The translations under genes were made by a program, and so were the position numbers. Source: Curtobacterium sp. 9128 (GTDB lineage Bacteria > Actinomycetota > Actinomycetes > Actinomycetales > Microbacteriaceae). Taken from it: a stretch of DNA of 64,000 nucleotides. Where the stretch lies: the NCBI RefSeq assembly GCF_900086645.1, contig NZ_LT576451.1, positions 3,224,001 to 3,288,000 on the forward strand. Direction: 5' to 3'. Below the pieces are notes generated by a model. That model was not told the origin of the DNA. It did not search any database and was given only the letters and a program-made list of their open reading frames with translations. Positions within the stretch are counted from its first letter, which is position 1, and the number at the start of each line of letters is the position of its first letter. Below are positions 52,103-61,280 of this stretch, in pieces.

Positions 52103-53626
52103 TCAGCGGCGGCGGAGCATCACGACGGCACCGGCAGCGGCGACGACCATCAGCACCGCGGCGACGCCGGCCGTGATCGTGACGCCGGAGTCGAACGCCG
52201 CCCGCGCCGACTCGAGGAGCACCTGCCCCGCGGACCCGCCGAGGTCCGCAGCCGCCGACACCGCTCCGCCGAGGGTCTCCTGCGCCGCGACGTGCGCGGA
52301 CGAGGACAGCCCGTCGGGGACGACGACGTGTGCCCGGTAGGTCGTCGCGAGGATCGTCCCGAGCACCGCCGTCCCGAGCACCGCACCGATCTCGTACGCG
52401 GTCTCGGAGAGCGCCGACGCGGCACCGGCCTTGTCCGCGGGCGCCGTGGAGATGATGAGGTCGTTCGTGACCGTCTCCGATGCGCCGATCCCGATGCCCA
52501 GCAGCACGAACGCGAAGGCCAGCGCGACGATCGACGCGTGGTGTCCGAGCACGGCGACCATGGCGTACGCGGCCGCCGAGAACAGCAGCGCGACGGCGAC
52601 GACCCACCGCGGGGCCACCCGGCCGACGATCGGCACGACGACGAGCCCCGCGACGATCGTGAGCACGGAGCCCGGGATGAGCACGACACCGGACGTGAAG
52701 GGGTCGAGCCCGGCGACGAGCTGCAGGTGCTGGGCGATGAAGAACAGGAACCCGGTCAGCGAGAACATCGCCGCCATGTTCATCAGCACGCTGCCGGTGA
52801 ACGCCGTGCTGCGGAACAGCCGGAGGTCGAGCATCGGCGTGCGGGAACGCAGCTGCCGGCGGACGAACGCGATGCCGCACAGCACCCCGACGCCGAGCAT
52901 CGCGATCGCGAGCCCGCGTTCCTCGACGTGCACGACGGACTTGATGGCCCAGGCGATCGGCGCGAGCGTGCCGAGCGACAGCAGCATGCTGAGCACGTCG
53001 ACCGGGCCGGGGTTGCGGTCCTTCGACTCCGGCACCCAGAACGCCACGCCGACGAGCATCAGCACGAGGATCGGCACCGCGACGAGGAACACGCTCCCCC
53101 AGTGGAAGTGTGCGAGGAGCGCCCCACCGACGAGCGGACCGAGCGCGTTGCCCGCGGCGAACATCGTCGACCACACGGCGAGGGCCATCCGTCGCTCGGT
53201 GGCATCGGTGAACACGTTGCGGATGATCGACAGCGTCGCCGGCATGAGCATGGCGCCGAACACGCCCATCGCGATGCGCGCGGCGACGAGCATCCAGGCG
53301 TCGGTGGCGAACGCGGCCGCGACGGACATCGCCGCGAAGCCGGAGGCGCCGATGATCAGGATGCGTCGGCGGCCGATGCGGTCGCCGACACTGCCCATCA
53401 CGACGAGGAGGCCGGCGAGGACGAGCGGGTACGCGTCGACGATCCAGAGCTGCGTGGTGGCGTCGGGGTCCAGCGCGCGCGAGATCGACGGCAGGGCGAA
53501 GCTCAGGATGGTGTTGTCGACCGAGATCAGCAGGACCGGCAGCATGAGCACGGCGAGCGCCAGGAACCGTCGCGGACGGCTGGTGGTGACCCGCGTGGCG
53601 ATGGGACTGGTGAGGAGTGCGGACAT
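52103..53626 (-). CDS. MFS multidrug exporter (DHA2/EmrB-QacA type, 14 helices)
   Basis: A 507-aa proton-driven exporter with 14 predicted helices. It shows the motif A region GSVGDRIGRRRIL, the helix-1 acidic residue in LLISVDNTILSFALPSI and motif C-like AGNALGPLVGGAL. Likely exports quaternary ammonium compounds, dyes or antibiotics; the specific substrate is unknown. The ATG at 53626 has GGAG upstream. Its promoter carries two palindromes suggestive of TetR-type control. Confidence 0.9.
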   Translation of the reverse strand: MSALLTSPIATRVTTSRPRRFLALAVLMLPVLLISVDNTILSFALPSISRALDPDATTQLWIVDAYPLVLAGLLVVMGSVGDRIGRRRILIIGASGFAAMSVAAAFATDAWMLVAARIAMGVFGAMLMPATLSIIRNVFTDATERRMALAVWSTMFAAGNALGPLVGGALLAHFHWGSVFLVAVPILVLMLVGVAFWVPESKDRNPGPVDVLSMLLSLGTLAPIAWAIKSVVHVEERGLAIAMLGVGVLCGIAFVRRQLRSRTPMLDLRLFRSTAFTGSVLMNMAAMFSLTGFLFFIAQHLQLVAGLDPFTSGVVLIPGSVLTIVAGLVVVPIVGRVAPRWVVAVALLFSAAAYAMVAVLGHHASIVALAFAFVLLGIGIGASETVTNDLIISTAPADKAGAASALSETAYEIGAVLGTAVLGTILATTYRAHVVVPDGLSSSAHVAAQETLGGAVSAAADLGGSAGQVLLESARAAFDSGVTITAGVAAVLMVVAAAGAVVMLRRR

Positions 53627-53699
53627 GGTGGTGCTCCACGGACTTCGAGGGTGGTGCCCCGGGCGCGGAAGTCGTCACGCAGCCCGGCAAGACCTCTCT

Positions 53700-53728
53700 A
53701 CTGTACCGTCTGGACGGGTATGTTGCAA
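53700..53728 (-). promoter_or_regulatory. Promoter with overlapping palindromes for the exporter gene
   Basis: On the minus strand TTGCAA (53723-53728) and TACAGT (53700-53705) are 17 bp apart. TACCGTC-TG-GACGGGTA (53704-53720) is an inverse repeat inside the spacer, and GTTGTATTTGCAAC (53722-53735) covers the -35. Repression by a TetR-like protein is plausible. Confidence 0.55.
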
Positions 53729-53742
53729 ATACAACCAAAGGA

Positions 53743-53786
53743 CGGACTGGAGGCTCGTGGCGGGCCCGCCACGAGCCTCCAGTCCG
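53743..53786. terminator. Perfect 44-bp palindrome after the LacI gene
   Basis: Exact 22-nt inverse arms (53743-53764, 53765-53786) containing CGGACTGGAGGCTCGTGG. It lies 20 nt past the LacI stop on the minus strand and just upstream of the exporter promoter. Confidence 0.7.
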
Positions 53787-53805
53787 CCTGGTGGTCGCCC
53801 CGGAC

Positions 53806-54837
53806 CTACGCCGACTCGCGGAGCAGCAACCGGTGGCGCACGCTGCGCTGCACCGCGGCACCGGAGCGCGGCAGGTCACCGGCGAGCATGCCGAGGGCGA
53901 GCTCGAGCGCCTCGCGCGCGACCGCGTCGAGGTCGACCGCGAGCGTCGTGAGCGTCGGGGACACGAGCCCGCCGAGCGGGAGCCCGTCCACACCGACCAC
54001 GCGGACGTCACCGGGGACGTCGACGCCCGCACGGCGGCACGCCTGCAGTACGCCGAGGGCCATCACGTCGTTGAAGGCGATGATCGCGTCGAGTCGGCGC
54101 TTCCGACCGAGGATGCGCACGGTCTCCTCCGCCCCGCACTCGGCCGTGCCGTGCGGTGCGTGGACGACCTCCGGCAGGTAGCCGCGTCGACGCAGGGCGT
54201 CCAGCATGAGCACGCCGCGGACACTCGTGTCGTCCGGCGAGGAGTTGTCGAGCACCACGGGATGGCGCACCCCGGTCGCGACGAGGTGGTCGGCGAGCAC
54301 CTCGATCCCGTCGGCGGGGTCGATCCACACCGCGGCGGTCGGCGGGTCGGACGAGGGGTCCAGCTCGACCATCGGGACCGATCCGAGCAGGTCGTTCCAG
54401 CGCTCGCGACGGGAGCCGAAGTACCCGATGACCACGTCCGTCTGCGCGCCGAGCGCCGTCACCATGCGGTCGGGGTCGCTCGCCAGGTCGACGTCGGCGA
54501 GCATGACGTTCCACCCCTGCTCGGCGGCGAGCTGGAACACCGACGCGGCGAGCTGCGGTGTGTACGGGTTCCTGAGGTCGTTCACCACGAGACCGAGCTG
54601 GTGGTCCCCACCCGTGACGAGCCCGCGGCCGAAGCGGGACGGCCGGTAGTGGAGCTGCTCCGCGACCGCGAGCACCCGCTCCTTGGTCGCCGCGCTGATC
54701 CCGGACATGCCGTTCATCGCCCGCGTGACCGTCTGTCGGGACACCCCGGCGGCCGCGGCGACGTCGATGATCGTCGCGCGGCCGCCGGGTGCTGGGACCG
54801 GTTCGGTGGCGTCGGTCAGTCGCGGAGGTCCAGCCAT
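53806..54837 (-). CDS. LacI family transcriptional regulator
   Basis: A 343-aa sugar-responsive repressor with an N-terminal HTH (ATIIDVAAAAGVSRQTVTRAMNGMSGISAATKERVLAVA) and a periplasmic-binding-protein fold. It overlaps the fusion oxidoreductase gene by 22 nt and lies in a unit with it and the sugar transporter upstream. Two CGTGAAC-type operators upstream of the transporter and oxidoreductase are its likely targets. The ATG at 54837 is chosen by family length. Confidence 0.92.
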   Translation of the reverse strand: MAGPPRLTDATEPVPAPGGRATIIDVAAAAGVSRQTVTRAMNGMSGISAATKERVLAVAEQLHYRPSRFGRGLVTGGDHQLGLVVNDLRNPYTPQLAASVFQLAAEQGWNVMLADVDLASDPDRMVTALGAQTDVVIGYFGSRRERWNDLLGSVPMVELDPSSDPPTAAVWIDPADGIEVLADHLVATGVRHPVVLDNSSPDDTSVRGVLMLDALRRRGYLPEVVHAPHGTAECGAEETVRILGRKRRLDAIIAFNDVMALGVLQACRRAGVDVPGDVRVVGVDGLPLGGLVSPTLTTLAVDLDAVAREALELALGMLAGDLPRSGAAVQRSVRHRLLLRESA

Positions 54838-56858
54838 GCCACCTGTTCGGGAGTGAGGTCGACGGAGAGGCCGGTCATGGACGACCGGGCTTCCGCGATC
54901 GTACGCGGTCCGAAGAGCGGGAACGTCGGGAACGGCTGGTTCAGGACGTACGCGAGCGCGATCGCGGTCGCCGGGACCCCGAACTGCTCGCCGAGCTCGC
55001 GGGCGCGGCGCAGTCGCTCGAAGTTCTCGTCCGAGTAGTAGCAGCGCACGAGCTCGGCGTCGCTGGTGTCCTCGGGCGTCGCGCGTCCGGTGAAGAACCC
55101 ACGGGCCTGGGACGACCACGGCAGCAGGGGCACCTGGCGCTCCGCCAGCCACTCCTTCGACGCGGCATCGGTCGCGTGGCGGCAGCCGGCCCACGGCACG
55201 TCGTACGCCTCGGCGAGCCCGAAGTGGTTGCTGAGGACCTCGAACTCGTGCTTGCCGTTCGCGCGGGCGTAGGCGTTCGCTTCGTCGAAGCGCGCGAGGC
55301 TCCAGTTCGAGCCGCCGTACACGCGGATGCGGCCGGCGCGACGGTGCTCGTCGAGGACGTCCACGAACTCCCCCACGGGGATGTCCTCGTTGTCGCGGTG
55401 CATCATGTAGATGTCCGCGTAGTCGGTGCCCTGGCGTTCGAGGCTCTCGAGCAGCTGTCGGCTGAGGGACTCGGGGTCGCAGTACGGCGTGTGCGCTCCC
55501 TTCGTGATGACGACCACGTCCTCGCGGATCCCCCGGTTCTGGATCCACTTGCCGAGTCGGCCCTCGAGCACGCCCCCGCCGTAGATGTACCCGGTGTCGA
55601 AGACGTTGCCGCCCTGCTCGACGAAGAGGTCGAAGATCGCGCTGGCGTGTGCCAGGTCCGGCTGGTTGTCGACTCCCATCACCAGACGAGACAGGCGCTT
55701 GCCGACGCCGGGGATCTCGCCGTACTGCATCGGGTTGTCCGCCTGCACCGTCAGCGGGCGGCCGCTCACGGTGGGGATGTCGGCGGTCTCGGCCTCGAAC
55801 GGGTAGCGCAGGCCGATCGCCGCGCGCCACTTGTCGAGGGTCCTGGCGGTGGCGAGGGACTCGTCGAGCGTGTACTCGGAGGCACCGACGCGGCCGGCGG
55901 CCAGGGCAGCGGTGGTCGCGTCGGCCTCGAGCGCGTACGGCTTCGCGCCGCCGAACGACAGGGTCCTGGGGTCCTCGTCGACGGTGCGGATCTCGATCGT
56001 CTGGTCCTCGCCGAGGGTCCACGGGTCGGTCAGCGTGATCTTCCCGCTCGTGCCGTGGATCGTCACCGCGTTGTCGTCCTGCACGCGGACGCCGGTGCGG
56101 ACGTCGGCGGTGATGCCGCCGCGGTAGGTGAGCTGCGCGGTGGTCCACTCGTCGACCCCGGTCGGGCCGAGCGTCCCCGTCGCGGTGAGCTCGGTCGGCT
56201 CGGCGACGGCCACACCGGTCGCGGCCTGCACGATCGCGGCGGCCATCGTCACCGGGTAGCCGCCGACGTCGAGGATGCCGCCACCGGCGGTGTCGACGTC
56301 GAACAGCCGGCCGCTGCGGGACCCCGCGCGGAACGCGAACGACGCGTCGATGTGCGTGACATCGCCGATCGCCCGCTGCCGGACCAGCTCGAGGAGTGCG
56401 GCGGTCTGCGGGTGGAAGCGGTACATGTACGCCTCCACCAGCGGCAGCCCGGCCTGACGGGCGGCGTCGGCGAGCGCCATCGCGGTGCCGTGGTTCGGCG
56501 CGAGGGGCTTCTCGCAGAGGACGGCCTTGCCCGCGGCGAGCGCTGCGAGGACGAGCCGGGCGTGCCCGGTGTGCACGGTGGAGACGTAGACGGCGTCCAC
56601 GCGCGGGTCGGCGAGGACCTCGTCGTACGTCGCCGCGGTGACGTCCGCGAAGCCGTGCTCGACGGCCTCGTCCGCGAACGCCTGCGCCCGCTCGACAGAG
56701 GAGCTGCCGGCCGCGACGAGTGTGCCGCCCGCCTCGCTCGCCGACAGCTGGGAGAGGAACCGGCGGGCGATGCCGCCAGGGCCGAGGACCGCCCAGCCGG
56801 GGGTGTCGTTCGTCGCTGCGGTCGGGGTGCCGGTGGTGGTCGCGGTCTGCGCTGACAT
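54816..56858 (-). CDS. Natural fusion of a Gfo/Idh/MocA dehydrogenase and an aldo/keto reductase
   Basis: A 680-aa two-enzyme protein. Residues ~20-345 are a Gfo/Idh/MocA NAD(P)-dependent dehydrogenase (VLGPGGIARRFLSQL Rossmann loop, CEKPLAPNHG with the conserved lysine, IDASFAFRAGSRSGRLFD). Residues ~375-680 are an aldo/keto reductase with the D421, Y426, K453, H487 active-site set (NVFDTGYIYGGG, VVITKGAH, YMMHRDNEDIPVG). The two enzymes normally occur as separate proteins, so the fusion implies sequential steps on one sugar, for example oxidation then reduction of an inositol- or deoxysugar-like substrate. It is transcribed away from the sugar transporter and under the same LacI operators. 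Confidence 0.9.
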   Translation of the reverse strand: MSAQTATTTGTPTAATNDTPGWAVLGPGGIARRFLSQLSASEAGGTLVAAGSSSVERAQAFADEAVEHGFADVTAATYDEVLADPRVDAVYVSTVHTGHARLVLAALAAGKAVLCEKPLAPNHGTAMALADAARQAGLPLVEAYMYRFHPQTAALLELVRQRAIGDVTHIDASFAFRAGSRSGRLFDVDTAGGGILDVGGYPVTMAAAIVQAATGVAVAEPTELTATGTLGPTGVDEWTTAQLTYRGGITADVRTGVRVQDDNAVTIHGTSGKITLTDPWTLGEDQTIEIRTVDEDPRTLSFGGAKPYALEADATTAALAAGRVGASEYTLDESLATARTLDKWRAAIGLRYPFEAETADIPTVSGRPLTVQADNPMQYGEIPGVGKRLSRLVMGVDNQPDLAHASAIFDLFVEQGGNVFDTGYIYGGGVLEGRLGKWIQNRGIREDVVVITKGAHTPYCDPESLSRQLLESLERQGTDYADIYMMHRDNEDIPVGEFVDVLDEHRRAGRIRVYGGSNWSLARFDEANAYARANGKHEFEVLSNHFGLAEAYDVPWAGCRHATDAASKEWLAERQVPLLPWSSQARGFFTGRATPEDTSDAELVRCYYSDENFERLRRARELGEQFGVPATAIALAYVLNQPFPTFPLFGPRTIAEARSSMTGLSVDLTPEQVAWLDLRD

Positions 56859-56875
56859 GCGGATCCTGTTCGTCT

Positions 56876-56889
56876 CGTGAACCTTCACG
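56876..56889. promoter_or_regulatory. LacI-type operator near the oxidoreductase start
   Basis: CGTGAACCTTCACG is a 14-bp palindrome with CGTGAA/TTCACG half sites, 18 nt upstream of the fusion gene start, matching the family consensus CGTGAACGTTCACG. Confidence 0.6.
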
Positions 56890-56939
56890 GTCGGGTCGAC
56901 GCTAACGCGCTCGGCCCGTTGCCGCAATGCAGATGATGC

Positions 56940-56993
56940 TTGACACGGCGTGTCGTGCAGAGCATGCTCTGACCCAATTCGTGAGCGTTCACG
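56940..56993 (+). promoter_or_regulatory. Transporter promoter with LacI operator
   Basis: TTGACA (56940-56945) and CATGCT (56963-56968) are 17 bp apart; CGTGAGCGTTCACG (56980-56993) follows just downstream of the expected start site, a classic repressor position. Together with 56876-56889 it forms an operator pair that could be looped. Confidence 0.6.
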
Positions 56994-57043
56994 GTCGATC
57001 GCTCACGGACTCCCCGATCTCAACGACGAGAGCAGGCATCCCC

Positions 57044-58345
57044 GTGACAGCAGCACCATCGATCAGTCTCAGCCGGCGGGGCTTCCTCGCCGGCGCCGGC
57101 GCACTCGGCGCCGCAGCGCTCCTTGCCGGGTGCTCCACCGGCACCTCCATCTCGAAGGACCCCGACGAGCTCGTCCTCTGGTACTGGAACCGGTCGCTCG
57201 ACCCGAAGTTCCTGAAGCAGGCGGCCGCGGGCATCGACGGGCACCGCCCGATGCGCCTCCGCCCCGACCTCATCGGCGGCGCGTCCTACGACACGAAGTT
57301 CCGGACGGCGCTGGCGGGCAACGCGTTCATCCCCGACGTGCTCATGGTGAACTCGAACTGCTGGCTGTACTTCCCCGACGAGGAACTGTTCACGGACTTC
57401 GACGACCACGGCGGCGCGGCGAAGAAGTCCGAGTACTACGACTGGAAGCGCGCACTCGGCACCACCCCGAGCGGACGGCAGTGCTTCTGGCCCGTCGACA
57501 CCGGACCGACCGCGTTCTTCTACCGGCAGGACGTCCTCGCGAAGGCCGGCCTGCCGACCGACCCGGACGAGGTGTCGGCGTCGATCAGCACGTGGGACGA
57601 CTTCCGGACGTTCGGGTCGACCCTCCGGAAGAAGGCCGACGTGGCCACGGTCATCACGGCCAACCAGCTCTTCAACCAGTACGTGTACGCCAGCCCCACC
57701 CGGTACTTCGACCGTGACGACCAGCCCGTCTTCGAGCAGGACGACAGCAGCATCCGGAAGGCGTGGGAGAACGCCGTCGCGTGCGCGAAGTCCGGCGTGA
57801 CCGGGAACCTGCAGTCCGGCACCGACCAGAACGCCGGATGGGTGTCCGGCCGCGTGGCGGGGCAGATCGAGGGCGCGTGGTGGACCCAGGTGATCCACGA
57901 CACCGCACCGGACTCCTCCGGGCAGTGGCGGATGGCCAGGCAGCCCGAACGCCCCGGCAACAGCGGCGGCTCGTTCCTGGCCGTCCCGAAGACGTCGAAG
58001 GACCCAGCGGCCGCGGCGGCCTTCGCGCAGTGGATCACCTCCCCCGAGGTGCAGTCGCACACCTACAACGACATCCAGCTCTTCCCGTCCACGCCCGGTT
58101 CGTTCGACAACGGCCTGATGCGGAAGCCGGGTGACTTCTTCGGCGACCAGGACCCGCTGTCGTTCTTCAGCGACACCGCGATGGACGTCCCGGTCACCTA
58201 CATCTCGAACAACGAGCGCTTCATCGGCGCCTTCGCGACCGAGATCACCAACGTCGAGGCAGCGGGCAAGGACCCGGACCGGGCCTGGCAGGACGCCGTC
58301 GACCAGACGAACCGGGTCCTCGAGAAGCGCGGGGTCACGGCATGA
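57044..58345 (+). CDS. Sugar ABC transporter solute-binding lipoprotein
   Basis: A 433-aa extracellular binding protein of the family 1 type. The N terminus carries a twin-arginine-style [10 protein letters not shown] followed by a lipobox (LLAGC at about residue 26-30), so it is a Tat-exported, lipid-anchored protein. The GTG at 57044 is chosen because it puts the signal in place; the ATG at 56927 would add 39 residues before it. It overlaps the first permease by 4 nt. Confidence 0.9.
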   Translation: MTAAPSISLSRRGFLAGAGALGAAALLAGCSTGTSISKDPDELVLWYWNRSLDPKFLKQAAAGIDGHRPMRLRPDLIGGASYDTKFRTALAGNAFIPDVLMVNSNCWLYFPDEELFTDFDDHGGAAKKSEYYDWKRALGTTPSGRQCFWPVDTGPTAFFYRQDVLAKAGLPTDPDEVSASISTWDDFRTFGSTLRKKADVATVITANQLFNQYVYASPTRYFDRDDQPVFEQDDSSIRKAWENAVACAKSGVTGNLQSGTDQNAGWVSGRVAGQIEGAWWTQVIHDTAPDSSGQWRMARQPERPGNSGGSFLAVPKTSKDPAAAAAFAQWITSPEVQSHTYNDIQLFPSTPGSFDNGLMRKPGDFFGDQDPLSFFSDTAMDVPVTYISNNERFIGAFATEITNVEAAGKDPDRAWQDAVDQTNRVLEKRGVTA

Positions 58346-59382
58346 GCACCAAGCAGGCACCGCCCACGACGAGCATCCCCGCCGTCGTCGGGACGCCCAC
58401 CGCGTCGATCACGACCGCGGCCACCGGCAAGCGCTTCGGCCTCCGTCGGTTCTGGCCGCAGTACGTCGCGATCGCCCCCTTCTACGTCCTGTTCCTGGTG
58501 TTCGGGCTGTTCCCGATCGTGTTCTCGATCGTGCTGTCCTTCACCGACTGGGACGGCATCGGCAGCCCCACGTGGGTCGGCTTCGCGCAGTACCAGTACC
58601 TGCTCGGCGACCCGCGGTTCTGGAACGCTGTCGGGAACACGTTCCTCATCTGGATCATGTCGACGCTCCCGATGCTCTTCCTCGCACTCGTGCTCGCGTT
58701 CCTGCTGCACGGCAACATCCGGGCCAAGGGCTTCTACCGGGTGGCGTTCTTCATCCCGAACGTCACGAGCATGGTCGCGATGGCGATCGTGTTCGGCTCC
58801 GTCTTCTCGGACGGGTTCGGACTCGTGAACGCCGCGATGCGTGCACTCGGCGCCGACCCCGTCGGGTGGCTGTCGTCGTACTGGGGCATCAAGGTCACGA
58901 TCTCCGTCATGGTGATCTGGCGCTGGACCGGGTACAACGCGATCATCTACCTCGCCGGGCTGCAGTCGATCCCCACCGAGCTGTACGACGCCGCCAAGGT
59001 CGACGGTGCGAACACGTGGCAGATCTTCTCGAGGATCACCGTCCCGATGCTCCGGCCGGTCATCCTCTTCACCCTGATCACGTCGACCATCGGCGGGCTC
59101 GGGCTCTTCACGGAGCCGCAGATCCTGTTCAACGGCGGCGCGGTCGGTGGTCCGGACGAGGCCGGCATGACGATCGTGCTGTACCAGTACGAGCAGGCGT
59201 TCAACCAGTTCGACTTCGGGTACGGCTCGGCGATCGCCTGGGTTCTGTTCATCTTCTCCGTGGTGTTCGCGATCATCAACTGGCGTCTGCTCAGTGAACG
59301 CGACGGCCTCAAGACACCCAGGCGGCTGCGCACGGCGCGCACCGTCATCGTCCGCACCGCGAAGAAGGGCGTCGACGCATGA
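58342..59382 (+). CDS. Sugar ABC transporter permease (MalF-like)
   Basis: A 346-aa inner-membrane component with six or seven helices and the EAA-type loop [28 protein letters not shown]. It pairs with the downstream MalG-like permease and the upstream binding protein. No ATP-binding subunit is encoded nearby, so a shared ATPase such as MsiK must serve it, as in many actinobacteria. Confidence 0.92.
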   Translation: MSTKQAPPTTSIPAVVGTPTASITTAATGKRFGLRRFWPQYVAIAPFYVLFLVFGLFPIVFSIVLSFTDWDGIGSPTWVGFAQYQYLLGDPRFWNAVGNTFLIWIMSTLPMLFLALVLAFLLHGNIRAKGFYRVAFFIPNVTSMVAMAIVFGSVFSDGFGLVNAAMRALGADPVGWLSSYWGIKVTISVMVIWRWTGYNAIIYLAGLQSIPTELYDAAKVDGANTWQIFSRITVPMLRPVILFTLITSTIGGLGLFTEPQILFNGGAVGGPDEAGMTIVLYQYEQAFNQFDFGYGSAIAWVLFIFSVVFAIINWRLLSERDGLKTPRRLRTARTVIVRTAKKGVDA

Positions 59383-60290
59383 CCACCACCGAGACCACGA
59401 CCACGAACACCGCCGCTGCGCTCGGTCGCCCCGGTGCCGCCGAGTCCGACCACCGCCACGGGTTCCGCCGAGGCTGGATCGGGACGCTCGTCACGCACGT
59501 GTGCCTGGTCGTCGGGGTCCTGCTGTCGATCTTCCCGTTCTACTGGCTGCTCGTGATGTCGACGTCGACGAACGCGGAGATCTTCGGGTACCCGCCGTCG
59601 CTGTGGTTCGGCGACAACGCGTTCGCGAACATCGCGAGCGTGTTCGGCAGCGTCGACATGCTCCGGGCACTCCTCAACACGGTGATCGTGGCCGGCGGCA
59701 CGGCGGTCCTCGTCATGCTGTTCGACTCGCTGGCAGCGTTCGCGTTCGCGAAGTACGAGTTCCCGTTCAAGCGCGCACTGTTCACGGTGATGCTCGCCAC
59801 CTTCCTGGTGCCGGGGAGCCTGTCCCTCGTCCCGAGCTTCGTGCTCATGGCGAAGCTCGGGTGGATCGGTGGGCTGCAGGCGCTCATCATCCCCGGCGCC
59901 GCGAACGCGTTCGGCATCTTCCTGCTGCGGCAGTTCGCGACGACGTCGATCCCGAACGAGCTCATCGACTCCGCCCGGGTGGACGGTGCCGGGTTCTTCC
60001 GGACGTGGTGGTCGGTCGGTGTGCCGATGCTCCGCGGTGGGCTGGCGTTCCTCGGGATCTTCACGTTCATCACCGCCTGGAACGACTACGTCTGGCCGCT
60101 CATCGTGCTGATCGACCCGAAGGGGCAGACCCTGCAGGTCGCCCTCGCCGGCCTGAGCTCGGTGAACGCGACCGACCTCGGCGCCGTGATGGCCGGCGCG
60201 GTGATCAGCGTGTTCCCGCTGATCGGGGTGTTCATCATCGGGTCGCGGCACTTCATCGCGAACATCGCGGCCGGTGCGCTGAAGGGCTGA
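59379..60290 (+). CDS. Sugar ABC transporter permease (MalG-like)
   Basis: A 303-aa permease with six helices and the EAA motif [28 protein letters not shown]. The C-terminal [16 protein letters not shown] is typical. It overlaps the first permease by an ATGA. The operon ends here. Confidence 0.92.
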   Translation: MTTTETTTTNTAAALGRPGAAESDHRHGFRRGWIGTLVTHVCLVVGVLLSIFPFYWLLVMSTSTNAEIFGYPPSLWFGDNAFANIASVFGSVDMLRALLNTVIVAGGTAVLVMLFDSLAAFAFAKYEFPFKRALFTVMLATFLVPGSLSLVPSFVLMAKLGWIGGLQALIIPGAANAFGIFLLRQFATTSIPNELIDSARVDGAGFFRTWWSVGVPMLRGGLAFLGIFTFITAWNDYVWPLIVLIDPKGQTLQVALAGLSSVNATDLGAVMAGAVISVFPLIGVFIIGSRHFIANIAAGALKG

Positions 60291-60331
60291 GACACGGACG
60301 GCGGCGCGGGTTCCGCGTCGCCGTCCGCACA

Positions 60332-60420
60332 CTCCTAGACTCACCCCTATGGCAAGTGCGCCCCGATGCGCGCTGCACCGTGTCCTCGACGCCTCCTAGA
60401 CTCACCCCTATGGCAAGTGC
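60332..60420 (+). repeat. 61-bp tandem duplication of a promoter and start codon
   Basis: CTCCTAGACTCACCCCTATG and the next 8 nt occur at 60332-60359 and again at 60393-60420. Both copies have TAGACT 7 nt before an ATG. The first opens a 16-codon frame ending in TAG inside the second copy; the second starts the TetR gene. Confidence 0.85.
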
Positions 60421-60958
60421 TCGCGACCGTGTCCTCGACAGCTTCGTCGCCATCGTGTGCGAGGAAGGCGAGCGCACTGCGACCCTCGACGCCGTCGCCG
60501 CCCGCGCCGGCGTCTCGAAGGGCGGACTGCTGTACCACTTCGGCTCGAAGGCCGCGCTGGTGGAGGGCCTCTGCGACCGGCTCGCCGACCTCTCCGCCGT
60601 CGACGTCGACCGCATGCGCGAGGCCGAGGACGGCCCTGCGCGCTACTTCGTCCGCAACTGCCAGTACGTCGGCAGCGAGCTCGACCTCGCCCTGCTCGCC
60701 GCGAGCCGCCTGCAGCAGGCCGGCTACGAAGAGGCCGGCCGCACCCTCGACGAGACCGAGAACGCCTGGCTCGCGACGCTCGTGGACGCGCTCGGGGACG
60801 TCCCCACCGCGCAGGCGATCAAGCTCATGGGCGACGGGCTGTACCACGCTGCGTCCCTCGGTGCCGCGAGCGACGGCCGCCCCGACCGCGCCTCGGTCGA
60901 GATGGAGCCACTGCTCGTCGTCGTCGACCGTCTGGTGTCCACGAAGCCCGTGGCGTGA
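60410..60958 (+). CDS. TetR family transcriptional regulator
   Basis: A 182-aa repressor with a canonical HTH (RDRVLDSFVAIVCEEGERTATLDAVAARAGVSKGGLLYHFGSKAALVEGL) and a C-terminal helical ligand domain. TAGACT (60397-60402) ends 7 nt before the ATG, so the mRNA is probably leaderless. A tandem copy of this promoter and start lies 61 nt upstream. Target genes are not evident; the sugar transporter operon is upstream and the small membrane protein downstream. Confidence 0.88.
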   Translation: MASARDRVLDSFVAIVCEEGERTATLDAVAARAGVSKGGLLYHFGSKAALVEGLCDRLADLSAVDVDRMREAEDGPARYFVRNCQYVGSELDLALLAASRLQQAGYEEAGRTLDETENAWLATLVDALGDVPTAQAIKLMGDGLYHAASLGAASDGRPDRASVEMEPLLVVVDRLVSTKPVA

Positions 60959-61024
60959 ACCAGCACACCCCGACCTGGGGATAGACTGGGTCCGATCCAC
61001 CCGCCTGATTCCGGAGGTACCACT

Positions 61025-61195
61025 GTGGGCCGCGTCATCGCCGCTGTTTTCTCGATCCTGCTCCTGCTGGTGTCGATGTACCTGTTCGGCGTCGCGTTCC
61101 AGGTGAGCTCGGGTCAGGCATTCGTGTTCATGGGCGGCATCCTGCTCATGTGCATCTCCTTCTTCCTGCCGATCCACGTGTTCGGCAAGCGGTAG
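61025..61195 (+). CDS. Small two-helix membrane protein
   Basis: A 56-aa protein with two hydrophobic segments (AVFSILLLLVSMYLFGVAFQ and FVFMGGILLMCISFFLPIHV) and basic ends. The GTG at 61025 has a strong GGAGGT ribosome site 6 nt upstream, and a TAGACT box lies about 40 nt before that. It is followed by an efficient terminator. Such short proteins are common in Microbacteriaceae; function unknown. Confidence 0.75.
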   Translation: MGRVIAAVFSILLLLVSMYLFGVAFQVSSGQAFVFMGGILLMCISFFLPIHVFGKR

Positions 61196-61211
61196 TCACA
61201 CACCGCACGGC

Positions 61212-61246
61212 AACGGGCCCCGCACCACATCGGTGCGGGGCCCGTT
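61212..61246. terminator. Strong terminator between the small protein and ribH
   Basis: 15-bp stem AACGGGCCCCGCACC/GGTGCGGGGCCCGTT with a 5-nt loop and a T run. It can serve both convergent genes; a half copy of the dispersed GGACTGGAGGCTCGG element directly follows it at about 61257-61275. Confidence 0.8.
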
Positions 61247-61280
61247 TCGCGTCCGGTCCGGACTGGAGGCTCGGTGCGGG

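Noticed and set aside
57044..60290. A missing ABC ATPase gene in the sugar operon
   Set aside because: No reading frame on either strand carries Walker A or ABC signature motifs; the importer probably uses a shared ATPase encoded elsewhere.
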